A program made the position numbers and the translations under genes. A model generated the notes under the pieces. It was not told the origin of the DNA, searched no databases, and worked only from the letters and a program-made list of their open reading frames with translations. A stretch of 64,000 nt of DNA from Daucus carota subsp. sativus. Its lineage: Eukaryota > Streptophyta > Magnoliopsida > Apiales > Apiaceae. The stretch spans positions 2,753,131 to 2,817,130 of the forward strand of contig NC_030381.2 of the NCBI RefSeq assembly GCF_001625215.2. Direction: 5' to 3'. This document shows positions 44,344 through 56,353 of this stretch, piece by piece; position 1 is the stretch's first letter; every line of letters starts with the position of its first letter.

Positions 44344-45783
44344 TCTATACTTACTATACTATTAAAGCCGAAACATTAAAAGTTTGGTCGGTCGGTCGGT
44401 ACTTGGGCCAAAATACGGGCCTATCTATATAACCAATTATTCTGGGCCTATTTATATAAATAATTATTCTTTTTAATTTGGGCCAAAGTACGGGTCTATC
44501 TATATAACCAATTAATAATAATCCTTTTAAAACTGAAACATTGGGCCTATCTATATAACCAATTATTCTGGGTCTATCTATCTAACCAATTATTCTTTTT
44601 AATTTGAGCCATAGTACGGGCCTATCTATATAACCAGATAATCCTTTTAATTGAAATATATTACTTTTTTATATTTTTGACTAAAAAACTCAATCTTCTA
44701 AAATAACATTGAGAAACATGGTAATTACTTTTTTAACTAAAATATATTATCTTTTTATAAATTTTCCAACTAAAAAATTAATCTTTTACAATTAATACGG
44801 ACATGGGCGACATATTTATACGTAAAGATGTGTGCCAAAAGTCTAAAAGTCAAATAATGAAAAATAGAGGGAGTATTATTATATTGGTCGGGCGGGCGGT
44901 ACTTGGGCCGAAGTACGGGCCTATCTATATATATAACCAATTATTCTTTTTAACTAAAATAAATTATCTTTTATATATTTTTTAGATAAAAAAAACTCAA
45001 TCTTCTAAAATAATATCGAGCAACATAGTAATTGTCTTTTTAATCAAAACGCTTTATCTTTTTTAGATTTTCTAACTAAAAAAACCGAGTTTTTACAATT
45101 AACACGGGCGCCATATATATAAAAATATAATATCATTAAATATAATTATTAATAAATAACATGTGATATTATTCAACCAAAATACATTAATAACATTATT
45201 TTTAAATACTCTAATGATCTCATATTAAAAGAAATATTACAAATCTGTCATATACTATATATTATTACACTATTAAAGCCAAAAATAAAAATACATTTGG
45301 TTGGTCAGTTAGTTGAGTTTGGTGAATCGTTTGGTATTCGACCCACGGAGCTCTTGAATTTATAACATGTTATAGTATATTTTTTATTATCAATTAAACC
45401 AAAACATTAAATTTAGGTTAGTATGATGGGGAGATATTTGGTTTCATGCGTATGTTTTATACCATATTATTAATTATTAATAACGAAATATCAAAGGTTG
45501 ATTGGTTAGTTTATATCTGAGTTTATAGGCCACCTTAAATTATAACATGTAAAAGAAAATATTTTAACATTCTCATTAAAATATATATGTTCGACCTAAT
45601 TTTCAATTAGCCATTTGACGGACTTAACTATGAAGAATTTATCCAACTGTTAAGTAAAAAATTTATTAAACCATGTTATTCTATCATAATTATATTTTTA
45701 CAATAAAATTAGATAACTTTAAAATATATATAATAAAATAACAAATATGTTAACCGCCCGTGCATTGCACGGGTCATAAGCTA

Positions 45784-45784
<1 letters not shown>
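44344..45784 (+). mobile_element. Non-autonomous Helitron with two 5'-like ends
   Basis: Starts TCTATACTTACTATACTATT followed by AAAGCC. Ends with hairpin CCCGTGCATTGCACGGG, TCATAAG and CTAGT, followed by AT. A second 5'-like start (TCATATACTATATATTATTA then CACTATTAAAGCC) lies at about 45247. The interior repeats ACTTGGGCC...GTACGGGCCTATCTATATA several times between 44400 and 44940. No coding. Confidence 0.8.

Positions 45785-45856
<72 letters not shown>
45785..45856. repeat. (TA)n microsatellite at the Helitron 3' end
   Basis: Pure AT alternation begins immediately after the CTAGT terminus. Confidence 0.95.
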
Positions 45857-45861
<5 letters not shown>

Positions 45862-46065
45862 GTGTATATATAAATACGTGGTTCGATTTTATAACGGGTT
45901 GGTTTAATATAAAACCGAAACCAACCCACAAACCACGGTTTTTTAAATTAGTCGAACTGAAACCGTAAACCTCATTTAGGTTTTGGTTTGGATCGGATTC
46001 ATATTGGATTGGTTTATGCAGATTTTGCGGTTTAAACCAGACCGTGATCACCCCTATGAATTAGT

Positions 46066-46489
46066 GTGTACTCGTGCAAGGTGAAATTTTGTGGCTTGTG
46101 AACACTGGTGGCTTAGACTGCGTTTGAGAACATGTATTTTATTTCAAATTCTCACTTTATACCTGTATTTGAATGTCGTAGATTTCAAATGAAATTCAAA
46201 TTCAAAATTTTTTGTGTATCTGAACATGTTATTTGATCAAATCCAAGATTTAAAATGAAATTTAAATTTCTAAACATGCTATTTGTTAATTTGTTTTTTT
46301 ATGATATATTATACATGTGAACTATACAAATACAACCATTACAAACACTAATTACACATGTATTCTCACGTCGAAAATAAATTTGACTAATATATTTGTT
46401 ATCTTTCCATGCTCCTTGAGGAATGATGCAACTTTGTCATGCTTTTATCAACATCTTGGATTCTATAGTTCGTAAGAGATTTAATGTTT
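46066..46489. other. Intergenic, nothing recognised
   Basis: AT-rich DNA with local repeats of ATTTCAAAT and its complement. No gene seen. Confidence 0.4.
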
Positions 46490-46808
46490 ACAACAAAACA
46501 CCTCAATTATTGTGTAAAAACTGAAAAAATAATTATAGTTCACTCTAATATCGTAAAACCATCGAATATTACAATATGATTCAATAAGATAAAATTTATA
46601 ATATAGTTGAACAAAATGAAATTGAGATAAAAGCGTACATATTCCAAATTCATACTCAACTCATTTGTTAAAGTATCATGAACCCTAAATGATAATTTTT
46701 TTTTACTTTCGATTTCTCGTTCAATTCCTAGATATGAACATATAAAATAAATTTTAATTCGAGTGAAAGCATAAATAATTTTGTAATAATGAATAATTAA
46801 TTTCAGAA
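46490..46808. repeat. Direct repeat copy A (partner at 48479-48811)
   Basis: About 320 bp are shared with the copy 1988 bp downstream, including CACCTCAATTATTGTGTAAA, AAAGTATCATGAACCCTAAA and GATATGAACATATAAAATAA, with scattered mismatches and small indels. Confidence 0.9.
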
Positions 46809-47107
46809 CTCGACTATTTCGAGTATTTTATATATTCGATATCACTAAAGCAAAATGTTTTACAAGTTCAACAAGTTCTATATAATGTCCAATTTAATTG
46901 AATATTTTGGATCAATTCTTTATAATATCCAATTTAATCGAAACTCCGCGATTTAAAACAAGGATCTTAAATTTTTAAAGAACTTCTGAGGGCCTATTGG
47001 AGCTCAAATTTTTGTTTTGCTCTTTAAATTTGAAGTTAAAAACTTGTTAGAGGGCTCATTCGATATGCTCCAAATACAATTACCTGTATACCTGATCTAT
47101 GCAGAGT

Positions 47108-48102
47108 AGGGCTGAGCAAAAAACCGATTTGTAATCGAAACCGGGAAAAATCGGAGAAAACCGATCCGAATGTAACCGATCCGAAACCGAAAAATTAAAA
47201 ACCGATCCGATTTAAATGGTTTGGTTCCGGTTATAACTCCCAACCGAACCGATAAAACCGAACCGAACCGATTATTAAAATAATAATTAAATAATAAATA
47301 TATAATCTAGTCATATAAAAAAATCAATAATAATTATTTTACACAAATATGGCTCCCGCATAATATGAGACATGTGTACTAATAGCTACACAGTTAATTT
47401 ACAAACATTTAGGTTCTAGGAGGGGGATTCAACGAAGAGGGTATTTCTGTGCAGATTACTCATAAGTGGGCTTGAGAATATATACTGGTAGCTGTTTTTA
47501 CAGTAGTTCCCAGATTTGTAGTACCATGAACACCAGAGCCAATATAATGGCTCGAGTTATGGAATGAAAGATTACCAGACCTGTGCTTGTTTATAGATTT
47601 TTCTGAAGCAAAAGACATGTTTGGAGAATATGAAAGATCAAATGTTAATTAAATGTCAACAATAATAAATCAACCAAAATTAACATTGAACGACTGAGAC
47701 TATAACTAAGAACATGTACCAATGGAATAATTGCTTAAGCTTATGCGGAGAAGAGGCTATCATGGAATAATTGCTTAAGCTTATGCGGAGAAGAGGCCAT
47801 CATGCTCGTCTCATGCATCATCTCAGCAAAATCATTTAAGAATCAATAAACATTAATACTTGATATATTATGTCTAGATTACGCGCATCAATTTGACTTA
47901 TTTATATATTGTTTTTAATTTTTATATTTGTCGGTTTTATAACCGAAACCGAGCCGATTATAACCGAACCGATCCGAACCGGGGTTTTTTAAACCGAATC
48001 CGAACCGGCGGTTACGGTTTTCAATTCTAAAAACCGAAGATATACGATTGCGGTTCCGGTTTTATCCCAAAACCGAGCCGAACCGGCCTATGCTCTACCC
48101 TA
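47108..48102. mobile_element. Mutator-like TIR element, ~1 kb
   Basis: Left end AGGGCTGAGCA and right end TGCTCTACCCT are inverted; both subterminal regions are packed with AACCGAACCGAT-type motifs in opposite orientation. The direct repeat ATGCAGAGT stands at 47099-47107 and 48103-48111, a 9-bp duplication. A 41-bp tandem duplication (GGAATAATTGCTTAAGCTTA) lies at 47722-47803. Confidence 0.8.
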
Positions 48103-48192
<90 letters not shown>

Positions 48193-48478
48193 TTACTCTT
48201 AGCAACTCCTATGTTCGAAGCAAGCCGTTGTCTAATTAGACTGTGAATTACAAATGCCTAAAAAAGTTCTATCGCTATTTCGCGGGGCAACCCGCATTGA
48301 TATAATGAATGCTAAATGACTTGTAAGATCGTTTTCTAAAATTTGGGGAACCTATAAAATACTCTAAAACTGGTGATTAACGTAAGCTCTGGTTCTATTT
48401 TGTTTTCGGACTAGAAAGGTGGGTGTTAATGAATTAAAAGAATTTGACTGAAGATGGCCATAATTTGCAGTAGAGGTG

Positions 48479-48811
48479 CAACAACACACCTCAATTATTG
48501 TGTAAAAATTGAAAAAACGAATATAGTTCACTCTAATATCATAAAATCATCGAATATATATAATTGAATTAATTGAATAAGATATAATTTATAATATAGT
48601 CGAACAAAATGAACTTGAAAAAAGCATATATATTCCAAATCCATACTCATTTCATTTGTTAAAGTATCATGAACCCTAAATGATAAACCTTTTTTACTTT
48701 CGATTTCTCTTTCAATTCTTAGATATGAACATATAAAATAAATTTTAATATGAGTGGAAACATAAATATTTTTGTAAAAATAAATAATTAATTTGAAACA
48801 AATTTTCAGAA
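48479..48811. repeat. Direct repeat copy B, at the MnmA-like promoter
   Basis: Second copy of the repeat described at 46490-46808. It stops about 50 bp before the start codon of the MnmA-like gene, so it probably contains or adjoins that promoter. Confidence 0.9.
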
Positions 48812-48858
48812 ATAAATGCACGAGTTGGTCTAGGGCATCGACGAAAACTCACCAGAAA

Positions 48859-51800
48859 ATGCAAAGGATGAGAACAGCAATGTCCACTCACATACTCACT
48901 CTCACCCTCCTCAAAACCCCTATTTACAAACCCAAATCCCCCCCTTTCCTCCAAAACCCTAACCCTAACCACCCAATACGACGCCGCTTCAGCCTCTCCG
49001 CTTCCGCCGCAACACCGCCACCAATCACCGCCACTCCAAATGTCGAAATTGACCCCCGCTACTTATCGTGTTGTATGCCTGATAAGCGCCTCAACGTCGC
49101 CGTCCTCGTCAGCGGCGGCGTTGATAGCAGCGTGGCTCTGCGGCTTTTACACGCCGCCGGGCATTCGTGCACCGCGTTTTATCTGAAAATCTGGTTTCAG
49201 GTATATATAAAACGCTCAGGACTCGATAATTTTATTTATTCATCGAGATTAAAAATATACTATTTTTATTCTAATTGGTTAGTAATTTATCGAGGTTGTA
49301 TTGTTTAACTAGTTTATGTATGACTTGTAGTTCATTGTAATTGGGGAGGTTTAGTGCTAAAGATTCTGGCGTTTTTGTTTGTTTGTTATAATTGAGCTTC
49401 TTCGTGCTAAAGATTCAAGTTTTTTTTTTGTTTCGGTAATTGTATTGGATATGTGTGTATATATTATATAGAGATGCAATCGATTGATAGTGGAGCCTGG
49501 AGTGTTGTGAGGTCTGAGGGACTTTTGTTCGGTATTTGGATTGGTATTTAACATTTTGCGATATTTGTTTTTGTTCTTTTACAGGAGGATTATGAGAACT
49601 TCTGGTCTGAATGTCCGTGGGAAGATGATCTTAAGTATGCTAAGGCAGTTTGTAATCAGGTGCCTTTCTTTTCTCTATCGACAATTGCATGAAATTGTGA
49701 ATAAAATGAAAATTTTGGTTGGGGGTACGAGACAATTTATGTTTTTTCTTTCGAAATGGATCTGATAATCATTAGTTTGTTATAATACTGTGTTGTACAA
49801 GTGGGAAGCCTTAGTTTCGACTGCATATTCTTTATGGAAATATTTTTTATTTCGTTTTTGACTAGTTTGAATATGTTGCTTAACCTTTTCATTTGTGCAA
49901 GGCAGAGGAGTGGAATTTTTAGTAATTGTGATTAATGTTTTTTTCAGGTTGACATACCCCTGGAAGTAGTGCATTTGACAGATGAGTACTGGAGTAATGT
50001 GGTAAGAATCACATGATTTTTTGGTCTATTAAAAGCTTCAGTTGCCTTGTTATTTCTCTAAGTATAAATACTCTACTGTATATCGTGGCACGAGCTTGGC
50101 CTCGTATTTCTTGATGATTTTAAGTCTGATTGTCAGGGCGAAAGGGAGCAGGGGCTTAGTGTTTGTTTGACCTAATACAATTTAGAATATAAATTTTTTG
50201 ATAGGACAATATATGTAAAGGTCAATTTTGTAAAGATTGTTTAACTAAAACTTACTAGTCCATGTCCAGGTATCATATATTATTGAAGAGTATCGATGCG
50301 GCCGAACTCCTAATCCAGACGTTCTCTGCAATACAAGAATAAAGTTTGGTATGTTTTTTTGGTCTATAATGATCTTTTCTAATATTGGGCCTCTTACCTA
50401 TTATTTATTCACCTGTTTAGGTGCCTTTATGGATGCCATTAGTAGTATGGGATTTGACTTTGTTGCTTCCGGACATTATGCAAAAGTCATTCATGAATTC
50501 ACGGAGCAATCAAGTGGGCCTTCTGTCCTACAACTCTCAGAAGATATGGTATATCTGAACATTTGTCTATATGAGAAGTAATTTTTGGTAGCTATAAATT
50601 ATTTTGGAGTTTTTGGTGGTAGTTATACGTGGTGTATGTTTTTTGGTCATATCAAAATTTTGGATGGATGTCATGAACATCTATCAGGATGCATTATTTG
50701 TTCCTTGTAGATGCATAAGATCTTGTAAATAGGCATTTGATCCTAGTTGACAGATGAAGTGCTCATATACCTTTTTTTGGTGGCATGAGTTACATAAATT
50801 CTTGCATTTTCTGTAACAAATAGCTTTTACAAGATCGGACGGCCAGTTTTAGTGCTTTATAATAAATCGTTATGGCATGCACATTAGATGTTCTTAGGAT
50901 TTTTTATTTTTTTTGTAATATTTGTCGATCTGTTTTGTAGCCTTATCTCTGAATCTTTTCATTTTCAGGTCAAGGATCAAACTTACTTTCTTTCGCATCT
51001 TTCTCAATCCCAGCTTAGAAGATTGATCTTTCCTCTCGGTTGTATTCCTAAGGTTAGGTGAGGTTAATATTGTCCTCGTTTTTTGAAATTTTTTAACCGT
51101 CAAAGGAATGCTCAATTTTCATTGGTCAAATGCTTGAGAATCTGTAGTAACTCATTGTTTATTAATGTTGGAGCGTGTGCAGTTTTTGCAATCGGACCAA
51201 TGATATCTCATGAGTGTTCTTAGTTCTTCCTAATCCTTCGAGGCTTCAAGTGTTCTGTTCTTATAATTTTTTTGTGTATAATTAAATTAACTTGAAATAA
51301 ATAGACGGACCAATATTTGCAGGACTAGCCCCTCATTCCTATAGCTACAACTTCGTATCTTAGAGTACATTTTAATTATTTTCTGGCTCTGTTTTGCAGG
51401 ATGTAGTTCGTGAAATTGCTAAGAGTTTTGATTTGCCAAACAAGGATAGAAAGGATTCACAAGGAATATGCTTCCTTGGTAAGGTATGTCTTGAACAACT
51501 ACCATGACAAATCTCTAAATAGTTTTAAAAATAATAATTACTTTTTGATATTTTCTGCTGTATTGGGAAATATAATTCTGGCAATGGGTCAGATAAAATG
51601 CTCTCTCTCTTTATTTCCATGTATATGTCAGGGTAAGACATTATTATTGAACTGATCTACAAATTGCTTATAGAAACAAAAAAAGAAATTGGCAAGGTAC
51701 TGAAAAGTTGTAAGAGGGGATCTTGGAGATACGGCTAATTATCTGAGGAAAAACATATTTTTAACTGTATTATTATATACAAAATCTGTTTTTTTAGAAG

Positions 51801-53929
51801 ATAAACTATCAGTTATAATGTGAATGCGGTTGGCTTTATTTTTCAGATAAAGTTCAGTGAATTTGTGGCGAGACACATCGGGGAGAGAGAGGGTGTAATA
51901 TTGGAAGCTGAGACAGGAGACTTTTTGGGTAAACACAGGGGATTCTGGTTCTACACAATTGGTCAACGTCAAGGCTTACGGCTTCCTGGGGGACCTTGGT
52001 AAACCATTTATTTAATTATTACTTGTCAAATTAGTTGACTGGCTCTGTTAAATTTTTGGCATGTTCAGGTTTTAATCTCCCGTATTCCATATTTTGGAGT
52101 AATAAAAAAAGTTAATTGCATTTCGCACTCCTACACTTACACTTGGGACCAAAAACACTTTAGTATGCAAACTTTCGGAAATTGCATATCGCAACCCACT
52201 GGTATTTTGTACCCTTCATTCTGCACCCTTTCCGGCAAAACATAACGGTTTTGTTAAAAAAGTGAGGGCAATTGAGGCATTAAAAAAAATAAAGTACAAA
52301 CCACTATTAGTGGGTTAATTAGACAGTTAATGAAGTAACTCTTGATGGAAAGGGTGTAGAATGCCGCGCACAAAATGCTAGTGGGTTGCGAAATGCAATT
52401 CCCAAACGTTTGCATGCTAAAGTGTTTTTGGGCCCAAGTGTAGGGGGTACAAAATGCAATTAACTCTAATAAAACAATATATTGGTGAAAATTTAAAAAT
52501 GTAATGCATCGTTCTTGTCAATATGAGTATGAAATCTTCTTACTTCGTGTAATAAAAAACTTCTGTACTCTTATCAGGCAACTGGGTTTCCAAGTTTCCC
52601 TTGTTAAAAAGAAGAAAATACCATTTCAATTCCTTGATATGTACAATGATAAAATTAATAGATAAAAAGCTTTTGATAAGATGAATACCTTATTGGTAAT
52701 ACTACATAATAAATTGTAAAACCTGCAAAGGGAATTGTAATTTTTGGTATCCTATGCAGGTATGTCGTAGAGAAAGACACCAAAAATAATGTGGTCTTCG
52801 TGTCAAGGAGCTACTATTCAGTTGATAAAAGAAGGCGATCTTTTCGTGTGGGATCCTTCAAATGGCTTTCTGGGAAGCATCCAAATGAGATCGGCCATCT
52901 GCAGTGCAAGGTATAAAAAATTATGTTTAAAAATTTGTACTTCTATGCCTCTGCTAGACAACCATAGGCATGTTCTATTGATCAAGCAAATAATAGTAAG
53001 GAGCTAGTGAAAGAAGCTTAACTAATTCAATAATCTTTTTTTTCGTTTTATAAGATAAGGCCTACGGTATGCAGCATTTAATGAAAGTCTAGTTGCACTG
53101 TGAAAGGTCTGTAGCAATCACTGGCAGCCATTGTATAAACCAGTTGATACGAACATATCTCTTGATTTTATGTGTTTTTTTACAGTAAGGTTTGGAATGG
53201 GATCAGTTTAAATATCTTTGAATGCAAGTGATAAAGATATTGCCTGTCACTTAGTACGTGGAGGAGTCTCGTACTTATTTGCCTTACTGCACTAAAAAAT
53301 GTAATCGATTTTTAATATAATTCAAGTTTGCTAGTTAATTCTTAGTTGCAGACCAGCAAGCCTTTGGATTTAATTTGTCTGGTACATTACCCTTACAGTA
53401 GTTTCATCTGCAGAGCATAAATCTCTGCTGTTCTCCTTATTATCTACAGTCCTTATTCTAAGTACCTTTTTAGGTTCGACATGGCCCTGGTTTTTACGAT
53501 TGCAGCTTGACGATGGAACCTGGAGAGAATAGTCATGATAAAGTAGCGGTTGTACAGTTATCTGAAGATGATCAAGGTATTGCCGCTGGGCAGTTTGCAG
53601 CCTTCTACAGCGGAAGGACTTGTCTTGGGTCTGGCGTGATTTTAGAATCCTGGGACGATTCTGGGTTTCCCATATGTTCTAGGGCACGTGAAACTGCTGG
53701 AATGGAAGATAAGTCAAAGCTCGGGAAACCAGTAAAAATTAAATTTATACCTGGTCTTCCAAACTCTGATACTACTGAAGATGCAAGACTGGCCCAGCTT
53801 GAGGTGGATAATTCTAAATCTGCTATTAGGGCTACTAGAAGGCGGGCATCACATCAGAAAACCATTTTAACTGCCCCGCATAATTGGCTGCGACGGTTTA
53901 CGAAGAAGTGGATGAGGATCTTTCAGTAA
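48859..53929 (+). CDS. tRNA 2-thiouridylase MnmA-like, organellar, 10 exons, 534 aa
   Basis: Exons: 48859-49200, 49585-49659, 49948-50001, 50270-50348, 50421-50548, 50969-51052, 51400-51483, 51847-51998, 52760-52910, 53474-53929. All are GT-AG and in phase (1605 nt). MnmA activates U34 of Lys, Glu and Gln tRNAs with ATP and inserts sulfur. Seen here: a Ser/Pro-rich, acid-poor N-terminus of ~75 residues (transit peptide); the PP-loop [12 protein letters not shown] at about 79-91; nucleophile region [15 protein letters not shown] (Cys177); [16 protein letters not shown]; and second catalytic cysteine in SQGICFLGK (Cys278). The [10 protein letters not shown] segment and C-terminal beta-barrel follow. 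The last ~85 residues, basic at the end, extend beyond bacterial MnmA. Met1 at 48859 is chosen; Met4 and Met8 are alternatives. Confidence 0.93.
52110..52466. mobile_element. Mutator-like MITE in intron 8 of the MnmA-like gene
   Basis: Inverted ends AGTTAATTGCATTTCGCAC and AAAATGCAATTAACT extend about 100 bp and include CGCAACCCACT with GTGGGTTGCG and CACCCTTTCC with GGAAAGGGTG. The flanks TAATAAAA (left) and TAATAAAA (right) may be the target duplication. It is removed with the intron. Confidence 0.8.
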
Positions 53930-54364
53930 TTCCCCAATTCCAGGAATAGTTAGAAACAAGTCAGACTACACATTGCTCAGACATACACGAAGCAGAATTT
54001 TATGTTATTTGGCGGGAAAATAGCATGCAGAGTCTATTTTGCTGGAGAACAGCTGCTTTAGGGGATTATTTCCAGTCACATGAAGGTGAGTCATAGTTAA
54101 GCAGCCAGAAAAATAAAATGAAATGAGAAAGAGTAGCTATGTTTAAAACGTAATATTGATGGAGATCAAGTAGACGGGAGTGATTTAAATTTGTATAGAG
54201 ATGTGTATCAGTATATGTTGGTCACTCGGAAGTTCACTGCATGTTTGATCAATTTACATCATATTATCAGTTCACAAATGTGTGTTTCAAATCCAATATT
54301 GAATGTTAAACTAATTTTTTGGTTAATCTTTCTTTATTCACGCTGTAATATCTTTTTCTAAAGC
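53930..54364. other. 3' region of the MnmA-like gene
   Basis: Presumed 3'-UTR and spacer. No other gene seen. Confidence 0.4.
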
Positions 54365-54654
54365 TGCTTCAGATAATGATAGCCGCACCGAGCTTCTCCA
54401 CGACCTCATCCTTATTACAGCCCTGAATCCTGATCAACAAGTTTCTCCTCCAACATGACTAGCTGTAAGCCTGTAACTCACTAACTCTATCGCTGATCAT
54501 GCTGGAGAATGTCTTTATTCGCCTTTTTTGATGCAGCAAAGACGCCTTGAGTTGAGTTCAAGGGTTTGTTTGTGAAGGGTTTTATAGAGAACTTGTTCTG
54601 GATGTGGCCGGGGGTTCCGGAGCCTCGGGCGGTGTGAAATTCGTTTCCGTTCAT
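54365..54654 (-). pseudogene. Cwf21/CWC21-like splicing factor fragment, broken
   Basis: Minus strand from an ATG at 54654: MNGNEFHTARGSGTPGHIQN then KFSIKPFTNK, resembling the start of plant CWC21-type proteins (TARGSGTNGYIQ in the family, from memory). It continues KKANKDILQHDQR, then a stop. The cwf21 core follows in another frame as LVMLEEKLVDQ, and after a further shift GCNKDEVVEKLGAAI. Cwf21 proteins bind the spliceosomal Prp8 protein. Two frame breaks and no C-terminal RS tail show it is non-functional. The lack of any intron suggests a retrocopy, but this is unproven. Confidence 0.7.
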
Positions 54655-55355
54655 GGTGGAACCAAAAGGTTCAAAACCTTAATTTTTGGAGATTGGGAGA
54701 TTGTGTGAAATAGTGGGAGTTCAGAATTTGAATAGGTGGAGGGGGGAATTGAGAAGACTACGGTTTTATATAGAAATCTTCATTTTGTACTTTTTATTTT
54801 TTGATAAATAAATCGGCGATTTATAAATTTCTTTTGTCACTCTTTTTTACAATAAATCGGCGATTTATAATTTTGGGAGAAACTTATATGCCCATCACCC
54901 ACATCATCTATAAGCAAAAAAATCTGTTCCATTATGATGTGTTACTTTTACCGTGCAATAAATAACTAAATTATTAATATATTTAAATAAAGGAATAGTA
55001 AGGATAATTGTTTAACAGAGATCAGTAACAAAAGAAACTGCTAAGATGACTTAACTATATTGAATATTTTTAATATTTAATTTTTAGTAACAACATAGGC
55101 GAGCTAATTCAGCCATATTTGTCCATGTAAGATCAAATTTGTAACATACAATTTACTAATATATGATGTAGTATAATATAATAGAAAAAGGTATATCAGA
55201 TTAATTTGATATAAATAGTGTGCATATATCAGGTTAAACGACAAGGTGTATTTGCTTTTGAATGTATCTAGATTATCGTTTCATGAGAAACTTAAGAAAT
55301 CAAGGAGACAAAACTATATACATCTGTCGTAGAATTGTGTTATCAGGAAGTTTTA
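54655..55355. other. AT-rich intergenic DNA
   Basis: The first ~120 bp may be the old leader of the Cwf21-like copy. A short repeat, AAATCGGCGATTTATAA, occurs twice (about 54809 and 54854). Nothing else recognised. Confidence 0.4.
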
Positions 55356-55363
55356 TATGCCAT

Positions 55364-56353
55364 CAGGGCCGTGCCTGAGATTTATTGTGCCCTGTGCAAA
55401 ATGTAAAAAGTGTGCCCTGCTCTAATAGTCTAAAAATATAAGTACATGAAAGAATAAAAATTGACACAAAACTGTAAAAATCATATCACAATTAAAGTGC
55501 ATAATATATTTTTTTCATATTACAAAAATTAACTGAAAATTGTTGAGAAATAAAAAGAGTACATAGATAATATAAAATTATCTGAAAATTGTTCTTCTAG
55601 CATTTTTTGAAGCAAAATCACTAATAATATTTTTATAATCTAGTTTCTCTAGCAAACTATTTTCTATGGATAACGGTGCTAATCCATTCAATCTCTCCTG
55701 CGACATTGTTGACCTCAAGTATGATTTCAACAACTTTAACAATTTTAATTTATATTAGAGGTATACTTGTTTTAAAATTATATAAACCCATTATTCAATG
55801 CATTTTATATTTAAATTACTTGTTTCATATTTAATATATATATATATATATATATATATGCATGTATAAATTAAAAATAAATATAATTTAAAATAAATTA
55901 GTTACTAAAGATTGAATCATTATTTTAATGATATAATATTGTATATGGTCATTAAGAAAGAAAAAAAATAGTATAAGTAGAATTTTAATGAAGTCATTGA
56001 AGTTAGCAGTTAAATTAGAATTTTACCTCGAGAGCAGGGTAACTTTTACAATTTTCAATGCCATTATTTTCAATGCAAGTATTTATTTCTATTAACATGA
56101 TTATGATATTAGTATTTTTTTAGAATTTATATAACTTATTTAAGATAACATTTAAAAATTATTGAAGTGTATAATATTTTTTAATATTTTTTTCATTTAC
56201 AATTTTTTAATCTTAAAAATAAAATTTACTTTTTTAGCTATTTTTTTTCATTTTGACTATACATATATATAAACCTACATAAAAAAAATGTGCCCCTGAT
56301 ATTTTAGGGCCCTGTTCCGTCGAACACTCTGCACACCCTCAGGCCCGGCTCTG
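55364..56353 (-). mobile_element. hAT element, 990 bp, deleted derivative
   Basis: Terminal repeats CAGGGCCGTGCCTGAG and CTCAGGCCCGGCTCTG match at 14 of 16 positions. The 8-bp duplication TATGCCAT stands at 55356-55363 and 56354-56361, exactly the hAT pattern. On the minus strand at about 55590-55710 a fragment reads MSQERLNGLAPLSIENSL then LEKLDYKNIISDFASKNAR, the C-terminal hAT dimerisation region of a TTF-type (zinc-finger) transposase. The rest of the transposase is missing. Confidence 0.93.

Larger units (their letters stand above)
43437..46055. mobile_element. Outer Mutator-like TIR element split by later insertions
   Basis: Left end AGGGGTGATCGCGGTCCAGT and right end CAGACCGTGATCACCCCT are inverted repeats, with further inverted similarity inward (AACCAAACC, ACCGTTTT). 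Direct repeats ATGAATCAGT at 43427-43436 and ATGAATTAGT at 46056-46065 differ at one base. A smaller TIR element and a Helitron lie inside. Confidence 0.75.

Noticed and set aside
48793..48858. Upstream Met at 48793 as start of the MnmA-like protein
   Set aside because: It would add 22 residues partly encoded by the duplicated upstream repeat; Met at 48859 gives a more typical transit peptide. Not excluded.
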